A program made the position numbers and the translations under genes. 64,000 nt of DNA from Rhizobium sp. SSA_523 (GTDB taxonomy: Bacteria; Pseudomonadota; Alphaproteobacteria; Rhizobiales; Rhizobiaceae), in contig NZ_CP129381.1 in the NCBI RefSeq assembly GCF_030435705.1, positions 1,240,001-1,304,000 on the forward strand, read 5' to 3'. The notes beneath the pieces are model-generated. The model had not been told where the DNA came from. It searched no databases and was given only the letters and a program-made list of their open reading frames with translations. Every line of letters starts with the position of its first letter. The stretch's first letter is position 1. Shown here one piece after another: positions 18,752 to 27,914 of this stretch.

Positions 18752-19545
18752 CCCGCCACCGTCATCTTGTCTATCCCGTACACGCGATCGACGATCAACA
18801 GCGCGACGACGGCAAGGAGAAGCTGCAGCGTGCTCAGCGCCGCGATCGTCGGGTCGAACTGGTTTTCCAGATAGCTCAGCATTACCACCGGCAGCGTGTT
18901 GGTGTCGGCGCTGCCGAAGAAATAGCTGATCGGCAGGTTGTCGAAGGACGTCAGGAAGGAAAACAGCGAGCCCGCCATGATGCCGGGCCGGATCAGCGGC
19001 AGCGTCACGTGCCAGAAGGTCAGGAGCGTGTTGGCGCCGAGGATGGCGGCCGCCTCCTCGTAGGATCGCGGTATTCCGGCATAGACACCGGCAACCGTGC
19101 GCACGATGTAGGGCAGGCAGACAACCGTATGGGTGATCAGAAGCGCTGTGAAGGAGATGCCGACGCCGAGCCAGGACAGGAAGAACAGCGAGGCAAAGCC
19201 GATGACGATCATCGGCATCGACAGCGGCGACAGGAGGAAGGTCATCACCGCATTCGCCCATGCACTGCGGGACCGCGCGAGATAGAGCGAGGCGGGAATG
19301 CCGATGAGGCAGGAGAGCACCGTCGCGCCGATGGCGATCTGGATGCTGACGATCATCGCGTCGATGAAGGGCTGGTATTCGAAGATCCTCGCAAACCACT
19401 TGGTTGACCAGCCCGGTATCGGAAAGGAAACATAGCCCGCCGACGTAAAGGACACGAGAACGACGATCAGGATCGGCGCCAGCATGAACACGAAGAAGAG
19501 GACGACGAAGGCGGCGAGCGCGATGTTGATCCAGTCCCGTTTCAT
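18748..19545 (-). CDS. ABC permease, spermidine/putrescine PotC type
   Basis: The 265-residue inner-membrane permease has six hydrophobic segments and the EAA loop GIPRSYEEAAAILGANTLLTFWHVTLPLIRPGIM near residues 155-190. It is in the polyamine/opine/phosphonate importer family. It starts 3 bp after the preceding permease stop. With the PotB-type permease it forms the channel of the importer in the hydantoinase operon. Confidence 0.92.
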   Translation of the reverse strand: MKRDWINIALAAFVVLFFVFMLAPILIVVLVSFTSAGYVSFPIPGWSTKWFARIFEYQPFIDAMIVSIQIAIGATVLSCLIGIPASLYLARSRSAWANAVMTFLLSPLSMPMIVIGFASLFFLSWLGVGISFTALLITHTVVCLPYIVRTVAGVYAGIPRSYEEAAAILGANTLLTFWHVTLPLIRPGIMAGSLFSFLTSFDNLPISYFFGSADTNTLPVVMLSYLENQFDPTIAALSTLQLLLAVVALLIVDRVYGIDKMTVAG

Positions 19546-19548
19546 CGC

Positions 19549-20412
19549 TCAGGCTCCCTTGCGGCGCACGAGGCGCAATTGCAGGAAAAGGCAGAAGACC
19601 GCGATGACCAGCAGGATCGTGCTCATGGCGCTCGCCGTGCCGAAATCGCGCGTCGTGTTGAATTGCTGGTAGATCATCAGCGGCAGCGTCTGCAGGCCGC
19701 CGCCGAGAAGCACCAGCGTGACGAAGCTGCCATTGGCGATCATGAAGACGAGGATGGCGCCGGTGCCGATCCCGTCGAGCGACAGCGGCAGCGTCACCTC
19801 CCAGAAGGTTCGAAGCCGGTTGGCGCCGAGGATCTTGGCCGACTCCTCGAGCCGCGCGTCTATGCCTTGCAACACGGTCGCGATCGACAGCACCATGAAG
19901 GGCACGAGCACATGGACAAGCGCGGCAACGGCGATCTCCGGCGAGTTCGTCAGGCGCAGCGGCGCTGACAGCAGCCCTAGCTGATCGACAAGCAGGTTGT
20001 TGACCAGCCCGCGCCGGGCAAACAGCACCTGCCAGCCGAAGGTGCGCATGATGATCGAGGTGAGGAGCGGTGCAATCAGCAGAAAGATGATCAGCCCGGC
20101 AAAGCGCCCCGCCTTTCGGACGAGGAAGTAGGCGACGGGGTAGCCGATGATGATCGAGATGATCGTGACGCCCGCCGAGAGCGCCACGGTCTGCCCGATG
20201 ATGCCGAGATAGAAGCCATCCGCCAGCAGCGAGACATAGCGCGAAAGCGTGACGCCCCCGTCTTCCGACAGGACGCTGCGCATGCCGTTGTCGAAGAGCG
20301 GGAGGACGAAGAACACGGCCAGAAAGAGGACCGCCGGAAGTGCAAGGAGATGCGGCGTCAGCAGCCGCTTGCGCCGGCTCGGCGGGATCTGTTGCAGGCT
20401 GGTATCGCTCAT
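19549..20412 (-). CDS. ABC permease, spermidine/putrescine PotB type
   Basis: The 287-residue inner-membrane permease has a hydrophobic first helix after RKRLLTPH, and the EAA loop RLEESAKILGANRLRTFWEVTLPLSLDGIG near residue 200. The start ATG at 20412 is chosen to exclude upstream residues that do not look like a permease; an ATG three codons earlier is possible. A strong hairpin sits between it and the binding-protein gene. Confidence 0.9.
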   Translation of the reverse strand: MSDTSLQQIPPSRRKRLLTPHLLALPAVLFLAVFFVLPLFDNGMRSVLSEDGGVTLSRYVSLLADGFYLGIIGQTVALSAGVTIISIIIGYPVAYFLVRKAGRFAGLIIFLLIAPLLTSIIMRTFGWQVLFARRGLVNNLLVDQLGLLSAPLRLTNSPEIAVAALVHVLVPFMVLSIATVLQGIDARLEESAKILGANRLRTFWEVTLPLSLDGIGTGAILVFMIANGSFVTLVLLGGGLQTLPLMIYQQFNTTRDFGTASAMSTILLVIAVFCLFLQLRLVRRKGA

Positions 20413-20437
20413 CGCTTGCATCCGTTGAGGGGAAGGC

Positions 20438-20463
20438 AGGCTGCCCTCTTCCAAGGGCAGCCT
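20438..20463 (-). terminator. Intercistronic hairpin between binding-protein and PotB-type genes
   Basis: AGGCTGCCCT at 20438-20447 and AGGGCAGCCT at 20454-20463 form a perfect 10-bp stem with a 6-nt loop. It lies just after the binding-protein stop and has no T-run, suggesting partial termination or protection of the upstream message. Confidence 0.65.
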
Positions 20464-20471
20464 CAGGTCGG

Positions 20472-21521
20472 TTATCGGCCGATCTCGCGGTTCCAGCGGT
20501 CGACCCATTCGTTGCGGACCTCCGCGATCTGCTCGTAAGGCGGGAAGGCGGTCTTTTGCCAGGGCGTGATGCGCGGCTTCAGCTTTTCGCTGTAGACCAC
20601 GTCGGTATTCGTCACCCCGTAGTTCATGATGTCGGCGAACTTGGTCTGGTTCTGCGCGTCGAGGATTTCGTTGATGTAATCCCAGGCCAGCGGATCGGCA
20701 TTCTTCGGCTTCTGCACGGCGACGCCGTTCAGCGAGCCGCCCTCTTCCGGGTTGATGAAGTCGATCCAGGTCGCGCCGCTGTCATAGTGGTTCCAGGTGC
20801 GGCCGTCGAAATAGATACCGACATCGGCCTCGCCGGAAGAGAGGTGGTTGAAGAAGTCGTTCGGGCCGCCCCAATAGACGAGGTTGTCCTTCATCTTCTC
20901 CATAGCCTTGAAGAACGGATCGACGTTTTCAACGCCGCCGCCGAGCGCCTTGGCCATGGCCCAGATCAGCATGATCGGCGTGACGGCGTAGCTGATCGAA
21001 GGCACGGAAGCGACGAGTTCGCCGGACGCGACGCGATCGACGAATTCCGCGAAGGACTTCGGCGGGTTCGAAACGCGTTCCTTGTGAAAGGTGATGCCGC
21101 CGACGCCGTAGTCGAACAGCGTGCCCTTGCCCATGACGGAATCCGTCAGTTCTTGCGGGATCTTTGCAAGGTTCGGGAGCTTGTCGACCGTGAACGTGTC
21201 GACCAGATCAGCCTTGGCGGCGCTGAGTGCGAGGTCGGGCGTCATGATCAGGACATCGACCGGAGGCTTGGCCTGATTGGCCTCAACCTGCGCCAGCCAT
21301 TGCGGCGGGCCACCGAGGGAAACATTGGCTTTCGCCTTGGTCTTGGCCTCGAAGGGCGCAACGAAGCAGGTGCGGACCGCCTCTTCCCATACGCCGCCAA
21401 AGGCGGTGACGGTGATTTCCTTGGACTGGGCATTGGCCAGCCGCGGCAAGCCTCCGGCCATCAGCCCGGCACCTACCATGGCGCTACCACCGAGGAAGTG
21501 TCTTCTCTTCATTATCGTCAT
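20472..21521 (-). CDS. Periplasmic substrate-binding protein, PotD/opine type
   Basis: The 349-residue protein is a type II periplasmic binding protein of the spermidine/putrescine-like class. MKRRHFLGGSAMVGAGLMAGG is a twin-arginine signal, with mature sequence starting near KEITVTAFGGVWEEAV. It has the family's GVGGITFHKE and GPNDFFNHLSSGEADVGIYFDGRTW stretches. GGAG lies 7 bp before the ATG at 21521; a second ATG three codons later is possible. It should bind the substrate of the hydantoinase operon in the periplasm. Confidence 0.9.
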   Translation of the reverse strand: MTIMKRRHFLGGSAMVGAGLMAGGLPRLANAQSKEITVTAFGGVWEEAVRTCFVAPFEAKTKAKANVSLGGPPQWLAQVEANQAKPPVDVLIMTPDLALSAAKADLVDTFTVDKLPNLAKIPQELTDSVMGKGTLFDYGVGGITFHKERVSNPPKSFAEFVDRVASGELVASVPSISYAVTPIMLIWAMAKALGGGVENVDPFFKAMEKMKDNLVYWGGPNDFFNHLSSGEADVGIYFDGRTWNHYDSGATWIDFINPEEGGSLNGVAVQKPKNADPLAWDYINEILDAQNQTKFADIMNYGVTNTDVVYSEKLKPRITPWQKTAFPPYEQIAEVRNEWVDRWNREIGR

Positions 21522-21566
21522 CCGAGTTCTCCAAAGCTGGAACGAGGTGGTGTCAGTCGTCTTGGT

Positions 21567-23552
21567 TCATGCGCGGAGACTGCCTGCAGCAGCCTCCAAC
21601 CGCTGGCGCGCTGCGTCAACGGCACTCTGGCTGGCCGCCACCCGCGGAAAGCCTTCCGGCAGTTCCGCAAGGACGGCATCGAAGATTTCACGGCGTCGGC
21701 GCTGCCGCATGGACCCCGGCAGCATCACCAGCGACCGGTTGAGACTGTCCATCACGCCGGCCGGGAAAGCCTGGTCCCAGCGTTCGCGCTCGACGCCTTG
21801 GGCATTTTCGGATGTGCTGGCGGCGATATCTCTGCGCAGGTCTTTGGTCTTCGCCGCATCGACGTCGCCGCCGGCGATCGCGACGCCGTAGTCGCGGGCG
21901 GCAGCCTCGGCGGTGACGAACCCGTTGGCGACGTCCTTCAGGACAGCCTGCGGATCTCGCTCCGAGGGATCGCCCCAACCGCCCGCTCCGGGCGTCAGAA
22001 ACGTCACCGTGTCACCGGCATTGACGGTCAGCACGTCGATCTTGCCGAGATGCCGCTCCTGCGGCGTGCCGCGGTTGACGATGAGCTGCCCGGGCATGCC
22101 GGGCTTGCCGCCGTTCGAGCCCCACGGCCGGAACATCAGCCGTTCGAGACCGCGGCCGAGGACGTTGGAATCGTCGGTCAGGACCCGGAAGGTCAGCTCC
22201 ATGCCGCAGCCGCCGCGCCACTGTCCGGCGCCGCCGGAATCGGGCCGCAGGGCGTAGCTGACGATCTCGATGCCGAGCTCGGCTTCGACCGTCTCGACAG
22301 GATTGTTGGCGAGGTTGGAGATGCCGCTGTCGCGGCCGTCGATGCCGTCCCGGCCCTTGCGGGCGCCGGTGCCGCCGATCATCGGCTCGATCACCTGCAC
22401 ACGCCGGCCGCCATGACCGTCCGGCTCCGCCATCACGACCGGGATCACGGTCCCGGAAGACGCGGCCGGCATCACGTCCGGCAAGGCCTTGCCGAACGCG
22501 CCGTTCAGCACATCGTTGACGCGAATGGCGGCGGCATGGCGAACGCCGGTCGCAGCCGGTTCCTGCGGGTTCACGAGGCTGCCGAGCGGCGCAGTGATCC
22601 GCACCGGTGCCAGCATGCCGACATTGAGCGGCGTGGTCGGATCAAGCGTGTTGACGAGCGCCAGAACGCGCAGCGTCAGCCAGGCATGCGGACGGCCGCG
22701 TGAGGGAATGTTCATCGCGGTGGCGACTTGCGGATCGGTGCCGGTGAAATCGAGATGGACTTCGCCATTCTCAAACGTCGCCGAAAGCGCGATACGAACC
22801 GGCAGGCGGCTGGCGGCATCGTCGTCCAGGTAATCCGAGAAGCTGTAGGTGCCGGAGGGCACGCGCTTCAAAACGGTGCGCGCCTTTTCGGCGGAATAGG
22901 CGACCAGATCGACCGCTGCGGTCGCGACCGTCTCAGCACCGTGCTGGACGATCGTCTGCTCCAGCCGTCGGCGACCGGCTGCCAACGCTGCCAGCATGGC
23001 ACGGATATCGCCCATATTGGCGTCCGGCGTCCGGCTGTTGGCGTTCAGGAACAGCGCGACGTCGGGGTTCATCTCGCCCTTCTTCATCAGCTTGACCGGC
23101 GGAATGCGCAGGCCCTCCTGGAAGATTTCCGTGTTGACGGGCGAAATGCTGGACGGCACGCGCCCGCCGACATCCGAGCAATGAACGAAACACCAGCCGT
23201 AGGCGACGATCGCCCCCTCATGGAAATAGGGCTCGATCATGTGCAGGTCGGGCAGATGCGTCGCCAGCCCTTCGGAGCGATAGGGATCGTTGGTCAGGAT
23301 GACGTCGCCCGGCTCGAGTGCGCCGACGGCAGCGATCGCGGGGGCGCATTCCAGGCCGACGAAGCCAGACACGCCGATCGACCGCGGATAGGCGAAGAAG
23401 CGGCCGTCGAGCCCGGCGAGCGCGCAGGCGAAATCCGCTGTTTCCTTGACATAGAGCGTCCGGCCGGTGCGCTGCAGCGTCAGGCACATTTCCTCGCTGA
23501 CGGCGGCGAGCTTGTTGCCGAGAATGGCGAGCGTGACGGGATCAAGCTTCAT
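21567..23552 (-). CDS. hyuB: Hydantoinase/oxoprolinase family subunit B
   Basis: The 661-residue protein is of the HyuB family (N-methylhydantoinase beta subunit type), with LDPVTLAILGNKLAAVSEEMCLTLQRTG at the start, GDVILTNDPYRSEGLATHLPDLHMIEPYF near residue 100, and the C-terminal SYALRPDSGGAGQWRGGCGMELTF. With HyuA it should hydrolyse a cyclic amide using ATP in the cytoplasm. Its start overlaps the hyuA stop in ATGA. Acetone carboxylase subunits are distant relatives, but a third, small subunit gene is absent here. Confidence 0.92.
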   Translation of the reverse strand: MKLDPVTLAILGNKLAAVSEEMCLTLQRTGRTLYVKETADFACALAGLDGRFFAYPRSIGVSGFVGLECAPAIAAVGALEPGDVILTNDPYRSEGLATHLPDLHMIEPYFHEGAIVAYGWCFVHCSDVGGRVPSSISPVNTEIFQEGLRIPPVKLMKKGEMNPDVALFLNANSRTPDANMGDIRAMLAALAAGRRRLEQTIVQHGAETVATAAVDLVAYSAEKARTVLKRVPSGTYSFSDYLDDDAASRLPVRIALSATFENGEVHLDFTGTDPQVATAMNIPSRGRPHAWLTLRVLALVNTLDPTTPLNVGMLAPVRITAPLGSLVNPQEPAATGVRHAAAIRVNDVLNGAFGKALPDVMPAASSGTVIPVVMAEPDGHGGRRVQVIEPMIGGTGARKGRDGIDGRDSGISNLANNPVETVEAELGIEIVSYALRPDSGGAGQWRGGCGMELTFRVLTDDSNVLGRGLERLMFRPWGSNGGKPGMPGQLIVNRGTPQERHLGKIDVLTVNAGDTVTFLTPGAGGWGDPSERDPQAVLKDVANGFVTAEAAARDYGVAIAGGDVDAAKTKDLRRDIAASTSENAQGVERERWDQAFPAGVMDSLNRSLVMLPGSMRQRRRREIFDAVLAELPEGFPRVAASQSAVDAARQRLEAAAGSLRA

Positions 23553-25606
23553 GACGCATGTCTTTCAAGATGAAGATTTCCAAAAGCATCGGCGCGGGCC
23601 GACCAGCCGGGCAGAAGCACCGTCGTGGTATCGTCCTGCTCGATGATCGCCGGGCCGCTGATCCGGTCGCCGGCGCCGAGCGCGCTGCGGTCATAGACGC
23701 CCGCCAGCACCCATTGCCCGGAGCGGAAGATTTTGCGCTCGCCCTTGCGAGCCGGATTGCCGGTGCCTGCGGGGATCTCAGGTTGGGCGATATCCTCGCT
23801 GACGCCGACGACGGCAAGCCGCACGGTCCCGAGCTCGACCTCCGTCTCGGTATCGCGGAAGCCATAGATGCGCTCGTGCTCGGAATGGAATGCTTCCGCG
23901 ATCGAGGCGGCGTCGCGGCAGTTTTCGTCCAGCTTGACGCGCAGCTCATAGGCCTGGCCGGCATAACGCATATCCGCACCGCGTTCGAACCTGCGCACCT
24001 GGCTGGACTCTCCTTCACGGTCGAGCCAGGCATTTCCTTCCGCTTCCAATTCCCTCAGCACGTCCAGCATCAGCGCCGCGCTGGCGTCGTTGACGGCTCG
24101 TCTGAGGCTGCGAACGAAATCGCGGCGAAGATCGGCAGCGGCGGCTCCCAACGCACAGAAGGTTCCGGCAGCCGGCGGAATGACGATACGGCCTATCCCG
24201 GTTTCCTCGGCGAGAAGATTGGCCTGCGTCGGACCCGCACCGCCGAAGGGAACCAAGGCGAACGAGGCCGGATCGAGGCCGCGGGCAGCGAGTGTCTTGT
24301 AGAGTTCCGTCGCCATGCCGGCGGTTGTGACCGCGAGAGCGCCTTCGGCGGCGAGTGCTGCACCGTCTTCGCCCGACAGTCCGATGCGCTGGCCGACTTC
24401 GGCGAGTGCCGCGCGTGCTGCATCGACATTGAGCTTCATGCGGCCGCCAAGGAAGCCTGCCGGGTCGATGTAGCCGAGCGCCAGGTAGCAGTCGGTCACT
24501 GCCGGCTGGGCTCCGCCCCTGCCATAGGAAACCGGGCCGGGCATGGCGCCGGCGCTCTGCGGGCCAACCTTCAGCAGGCCATGGGCGTCGACCCAGACGA
24601 TCGATCCGCCGCCGGCGCCGATCGCCGAAACGTCGACGACGGGGAGAACAAGCGGCAGGCCGCCAATATCGGTGCGCGTCGCGAGTTCGGCCGAGCCCGC
24701 CTGGGCCACGGCGATATCGGAGGACGTGCCGCCCATGTCGAAGGTGATGATGGAGGTGACGTCCGCGGCTTCTGCGAGCCGGGCTGCGGCCATGACGCCG
24801 GAGGCCGGACCGGACAGGATGGTTTCGACCGGACGTTCATCGGCCGACATCAGACTGAGCGAGCCGCCGTTGGAGGCCGTCACCAGGATCGGTGCCACGA
24901 CCCCGTCCCGCTCCAGCCCCTTTTTGAGGCCGGCGAAATACCGCTGCATCAGCGGCTGGATATAGGCGTTGAGGCAGGCGACCAGCGTGCGCTCATATTC
25001 GCGGATTTCGGGCCAGATTGCCGCGGCGGAGGTGATTGAAAGACCCCCGGCCTTTTCGGAAAGACGTTTGGCCATGTCAATCTCGACCGATGGCGTCGTA
25101 TAGCCGTTGATGAGGACAAGCGCGGCGGCATCGACGCCAAGCGCTTTCAGTTCGGATGCGACCCGATCGAGTTCCGCCTCGTCGGCGGCCTTCGTCACCT
25201 CGCCCGAAGCCGACAGGCGCGCATCGATTTCGACGATGCGCAGCCGCGGCACGAGGGGTTTTTCCTTGCTGGCGTGGAAATCGAAGGAGGACGGCATGCG
25301 ACTGCGGGCGATCTCCAGGATGTCGCGATAGCCCTTGCTGACGACCAGCGCGATCGTCGCGCCGCGGCGCTGGATGATCGCATTGAGACCGATCGTCGTG
25401 CCGTGCATCAGCGTGCCGACGTCACCAGATGTCAGGCCGGCCTTCTGGAGCAGGGACTGCAGGCCCTCGATCAGTGCGCGTGACGGGTCGTCCGGCGTCG
25501 AAGGCTCCTTGTAATAGGTCAGGCTGCCGTCATGGGGATTGGACAGCACGAAATCCGTGAACGTGCCGCCGACGTCGATCCCGATGCGCGCTCCGCTCTT
25601 CTGCAT
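23549..25606 (-). CDS. hyuA: Hydantoinase/oxoprolinase family subunit A
   Basis: The protein of 685 residues opens ARIGIDVGGTFTDFVLSNP, the ATP-binding phosphate-1 motif of the HyuA/ASKHA fold, followed by LMHGTTIGLNAIIQRRGA and, centrally, ITFDMGGTSSDIAVAQAGSAE, the second nucleotide loop. With HyuB it forms an ATP-dependent N-methylhydantoinase or 5-oxoprolinase-like enzyme. The ATG at 25606 is used; a GTG three codons upstream is also possible, and neither has a strong ribosome site. It lies 16 bp after the ABC ATPase gene. Confidence 0.93.
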   Translation of the reverse strand: MQKSGARIGIDVGGTFTDFVLSNPHDGSLTYYKEPSTPDDPSRALIEGLQSLLQKAGLTSGDVGTLMHGTTIGLNAIIQRRGATIALVVSKGYRDILEIARSRMPSSFDFHASKEKPLVPRLRIVEIDARLSASGEVTKAADEAELDRVASELKALGVDAAALVLINGYTTPSVEIDMAKRLSEKAGGLSITSAAAIWPEIREYERTLVACLNAYIQPLMQRYFAGLKKGLERDGVVAPILVTASNGGSLSLMSADERPVETILSGPASGVMAAARLAEAADVTSIITFDMGGTSSDIAVAQAGSAELATRTDIGGLPLVLPVVDVSAIGAGGGSIVWVDAHGLLKVGPQSAGAMPGPVSYGRGGAQPAVTDCYLALGYIDPAGFLGGRMKLNVDAARAALAEVGQRIGLSGEDGAALAAEGALAVTTAGMATELYKTLAARGLDPASFALVPFGGAGPTQANLLAEETGIGRIVIPPAAGTFCALGAAAADLRRDFVRSLRRAVNDASAALMLDVLRELEAEGNAWLDREGESSQVRRFERGADMRYAGQAYELRVKLDENCRDAASIAEAFHSEHERIYGFRDTETEVELGTVRLAVVGVSEDIAQPEIPAGTGNPARKGERKIFRSGQWVLAGVYDRSALGAGDRISGPAIIEQDDTTTVLLPGWSARADAFGNLHLERHAS

Positions 25607-25622
25607 GATCGTCACTTTTCAT

Positions 25623-26720
25623 TTACTCCGCGCTTACGATGACGCCGTCCTGCGGCGCCCAGTCGAGCGTCACGGCCTGGCCGAGATGATAGGTTGTCGA
25701 ACCGAGCGGGCCATCGGCCTGGCGGTAGACGAAGAGCGTGCGGCCGAGTGCCGGCACGTCGACCTGATAAGCGGCATAGTTTCCGCGAAAGACCGCGCCG
25801 ACGACACGCGCCGCAAAGCCGCCGGATGTTTCCGTGGGCTTCAGCGCCATCCGCTCCGGCCGGACAGACAGGACAAGCGGTTGACCGGGCGTGTTCGGCT
25901 CGGGCAGGTGAAAGCTCATCGGCCCCTGCGGGCCGGCGACTATCAGGTTTGATCCGTCGTCGCTGGCGTGGCCCTCGAATATGTTGGAAGCGCCGAGGAA
26001 TTCCGCCACGAAGCGGCTGTCGGGCCTGTCATAGATGCTTGCCGGCGCGCCGATCTGCAGGATGCGGCCGCCGTTCATCACGGCGACCTTGTCGGCCATC
26101 GACATGGCTTCTTCCTGGTCATGGGTGACCAGGAGCGCGGTGATGCCGAGGCGCTGCTGCATGCCGCGGATCTCGAACTGCATGCTTTCGCGCAGCGACT
26201 TGTCGAGGGCGCCAAGAGGCTCGTCGAGAAGCAGGACCTTTGGATTGACCACCAGCGAGCGCGCGAGTGCCACGCGCTGCTGCTGTCCGCCGGAGAGTTT
26301 CGAGGGAAAGACATCGCCCCTGCCCTGCAATTGCACGAGATCGAGCATCTCGTCGATCTTGGCATCGCGGGCGGCCTTCCCCATTCCCGCCATGCGCAGG
26401 CCAAAGCCTATATTCTCGGCGACAGTGCGATGGGGGAAAAGGCTGTAGTTCTGGAACACCATGCCGAGCCGGCGCTTGTGCGGCGGAAGCCGAGAAATGT
26501 CGTCGTCACCGATCCGTACTGTGCCGGCATCCGGCGCCTCGAAGCCTGCGACGATGCGCAGGGTCGTGGTCTTGCCGCAACCGGATGGTCCCAGGAGAGC
26601 CACGAGTTCGCCGCCCTTCACCTGCAGATCGAGGTTCTTGACGGCTGCAACCTTACCGTAGGATTTGTGGATCCCGGTCAGCACCAGCGCACTCCCGGCC
26701 TCACGCCCGGCTACTGTCAT
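25623..26720 (-). CDS. ABC transporter ATPase, PotA type
   Basis: The 365-residue ATPase has Walker A GPSGCGKTT, signature LSGGQQQRVALARSL and Walker B VLLLDEPLGALD, then a C-terminal TOBE regulatory domain (about residues 275-365). The start is uncertain: ATGs at 26720, 26741 and 26774 are in frame; the first aligns best with the family, while the last has AAGAGAA upstream and lies close to the predicted transcription start. It is the first gene of the operon, directly downstream of the LacI operator and promoter. Confidence 0.9.
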   Translation of the reverse strand: MTVAGREAGSALVLTGIHKSYGKVAAVKNLDLQVKGGELVALLGPSGCGKTTTLRIVAGFEAPDAGTVRIGDDDISRLPPHKRRLGMVFQNYSLFPHRTVAENIGFGLRMAGMGKAARDAKIDEMLDLVQLQGRGDVFPSKLSGGQQQRVALARSLVVNPKVLLLDEPLGALDKSLRESMQFEIRGMQQRLGITALLVTHDQEEAMSMADKVAVMNGGRILQIGAPASIYDRPDSRFVAEFLGASNIFEGHASDDGSNLIVAGPQGPMSFHLPEPNTPGQPLVLSVRPERMALKPTETSGGFAARVVGAVFRGNYAAYQVDVPALGRTLFVYRQADGPLGSTTYHLGQAVTLDWAPQDGVIVSAE

Positions 26721-26781
26721 GGAGGGTTCCCAATTCTGCATCTGAGGAAGAAGACCATCAGGATGCGTTCCCATTTCTCTT

Positions 26782-26795
26782 TTGTAGCGCTACAA
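26782..26795. promoter_or_regulatory. LacI-family operator TTGTAGCGCTACAA
   Basis: This is a perfect 14-bp palindrome with the central CG step typical of LacI/PurR-family operators. It overlaps the -10 element of the minus-strand promoter at 26792-26819, so a bound repressor would block RNA polymerase. The LacI gene begins 109 bp away on the other strand. Confidence 0.85.
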
Positions 26796-26819
26796 TATTC
26801 CCCATCTATCTTCTGTCAA
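26792..26819 (-). promoter_or_regulatory. Promoter of the ABC/hydantoinase operon
   Basis: On the minus strand TTGACA (26819-26814), a 16-bp spacer and TATTGT (26797-26792) form a near-consensus sigma-70 promoter. It points to the PotA-type gene. Its -10 box shares six bases with the operator. Confidence 0.65.
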
Positions 26820-26903
26820 GGATAGCTTTGCTCAATTTACCGCCATCCGTAGAAGTGCATATTTCCTGGACATAACGCAGTAGGACGTGGGTAAGGACAC
26901 CTC

Positions 26904-27914
26904 ATGACAAAGCTTCGACGGGATGAGACGGTCACCATGCAATCGGTCGCAGCAGCCGCCGGCGTTTCGCCCATGACGGTGTCGAACACGTTCCGGTATC
27001 CGCAGCGGGTCCAGCAGGAAACGCGTGAACGCGTACTTCAGATCGCGGCTGAACTGGGGTATGTACCAAATCACGCCGCCGGCAACCTGGCATCCGGGCA
27101 AAGCCGCGTCATCGGCGCAGTCATCCCCTCGATCAAGAATTCGAGCTTCTACAACTACGTCCGCGGCATGCAGGATCACGTAGCCGAATGTGGATATCAG
27201 CTCGTCCTGAAGCTGGCCGACACAATGGAGCAGGAAGCAGCTGCGATACGCACTTTCGTCGGCCTGCGTGTCGCCGGCATCGCGCTGGTGGGGGATGAAC
27301 ACGAAGAAGGCGCGCGTATCTTACTGAGCAAGGCGGGCATTCCTGTCGTCGAATCGTGGGTGTATCGAGACCCTTTCGACATGGGTGTAGGATACTCGAC
27401 TGCCGATGCGACCCGCGCCATTACTCAACTCCTGATCTCGCAAGGCTATTCCAGGATTGGCTTGGTCGGCTACGAGAGCACCGTGTCCCATCGCTTTACC
27501 GAGCGCGTCCCCGCCTTCACGCACTGCATGGAAGGCGCCGGTTTGAGCAGCAACAGGATCTTCCTGATTGATGAAGCGGATGGTTTCGGTGCCGGTCCCA
27601 AGGCGCTTGACGGACTTTGCAGGATCGACCCGGATCTGGAAGCGATCATCTGCCCGACAGACATCGTCGCTGCCGGGGTTCTGTTCGAATGCGGCCGGCG
27701 CGGTTGGAAGATCCCCGAGCGTCTCGCGGTCGCCGGATGGGGCGACTACGAAATCGCCTCCGAAATCACCCCCGGCATCACCACCGTGCACCCTCACGCC
27801 TATGAGATGGGCCAGCAGGCGATGTCGCTGATCATCAACCGCACCTCCGGCACCGGTGGACAGGGAACCCTGATCGACACCGGCTTCCATATCGAGAAAC
27901 GTGTCAGCGCCTGA
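26904..27914 (+). CDS. LacI family repressor of the hydantoinase operon
   Basis: The 336-residue protein has an N-terminal helix-turn-helix and hinge (VTMQSVAAAAGVSPMTVSNTFRYPQRVQQETRERVLQIAAELGYVPNHAA, residues 10-59) and a type I periplasmic-binding-like ligand domain. It is divergent from the operon starting at 26774, and the palindromic operator lies in the shared region. The ligand is probably the imported substrate or a metabolite. Loss of repression by this ligand would induce transport and catabolism together. Confidence 0.92.
   Translation: MTKLRRDETVTMQSVAAAAGVSPMTVSNTFRYPQRVQQETRERVLQIAAELGYVPNHAAGNLASGQSRVIGAVIPSIKNSSFYNYVRGMQDHVAECGYQLVLKLADTMEQEAAAIRTFVGLRVAGIALVGDEHEEGARILLSKAGIPVVESWVYRDPFDMGVGYSTADATRAITQLLISQGYSRIGLVGYESTVSHRFTERVPAFTHCMEGAGLSSNRIFLIDEADGFGAGPKALDGLCRIDPDLEAIICPTDIVAAGVLFECGRRGWKIPERLAVAGWGDYEIASEITPGITTVHPHAYEMGQQAMSLIINRTSGTGGQGTLIDTGFHIEKRVSA

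Noticed and set aside
20340..22703. Plus-strand open frame of 787 codons
   Set aside because: It lies antisense to the binding-protein and hyuB genes and has the high Arg/His/Gly composition typical of a shadow frame in GC-rich DNA; the minus-strand genes have clear family motifs.
21567..25606. Acetone carboxylase, which would use the acetone made by DgdA
   Set aside because: HyuA/HyuB are distant relatives of acetone carboxylase subunits, but a gene for the small third subunit is missing, the sizes fit hydantoinase better, and the genes are under a different regulator with a polyamine-type importer.
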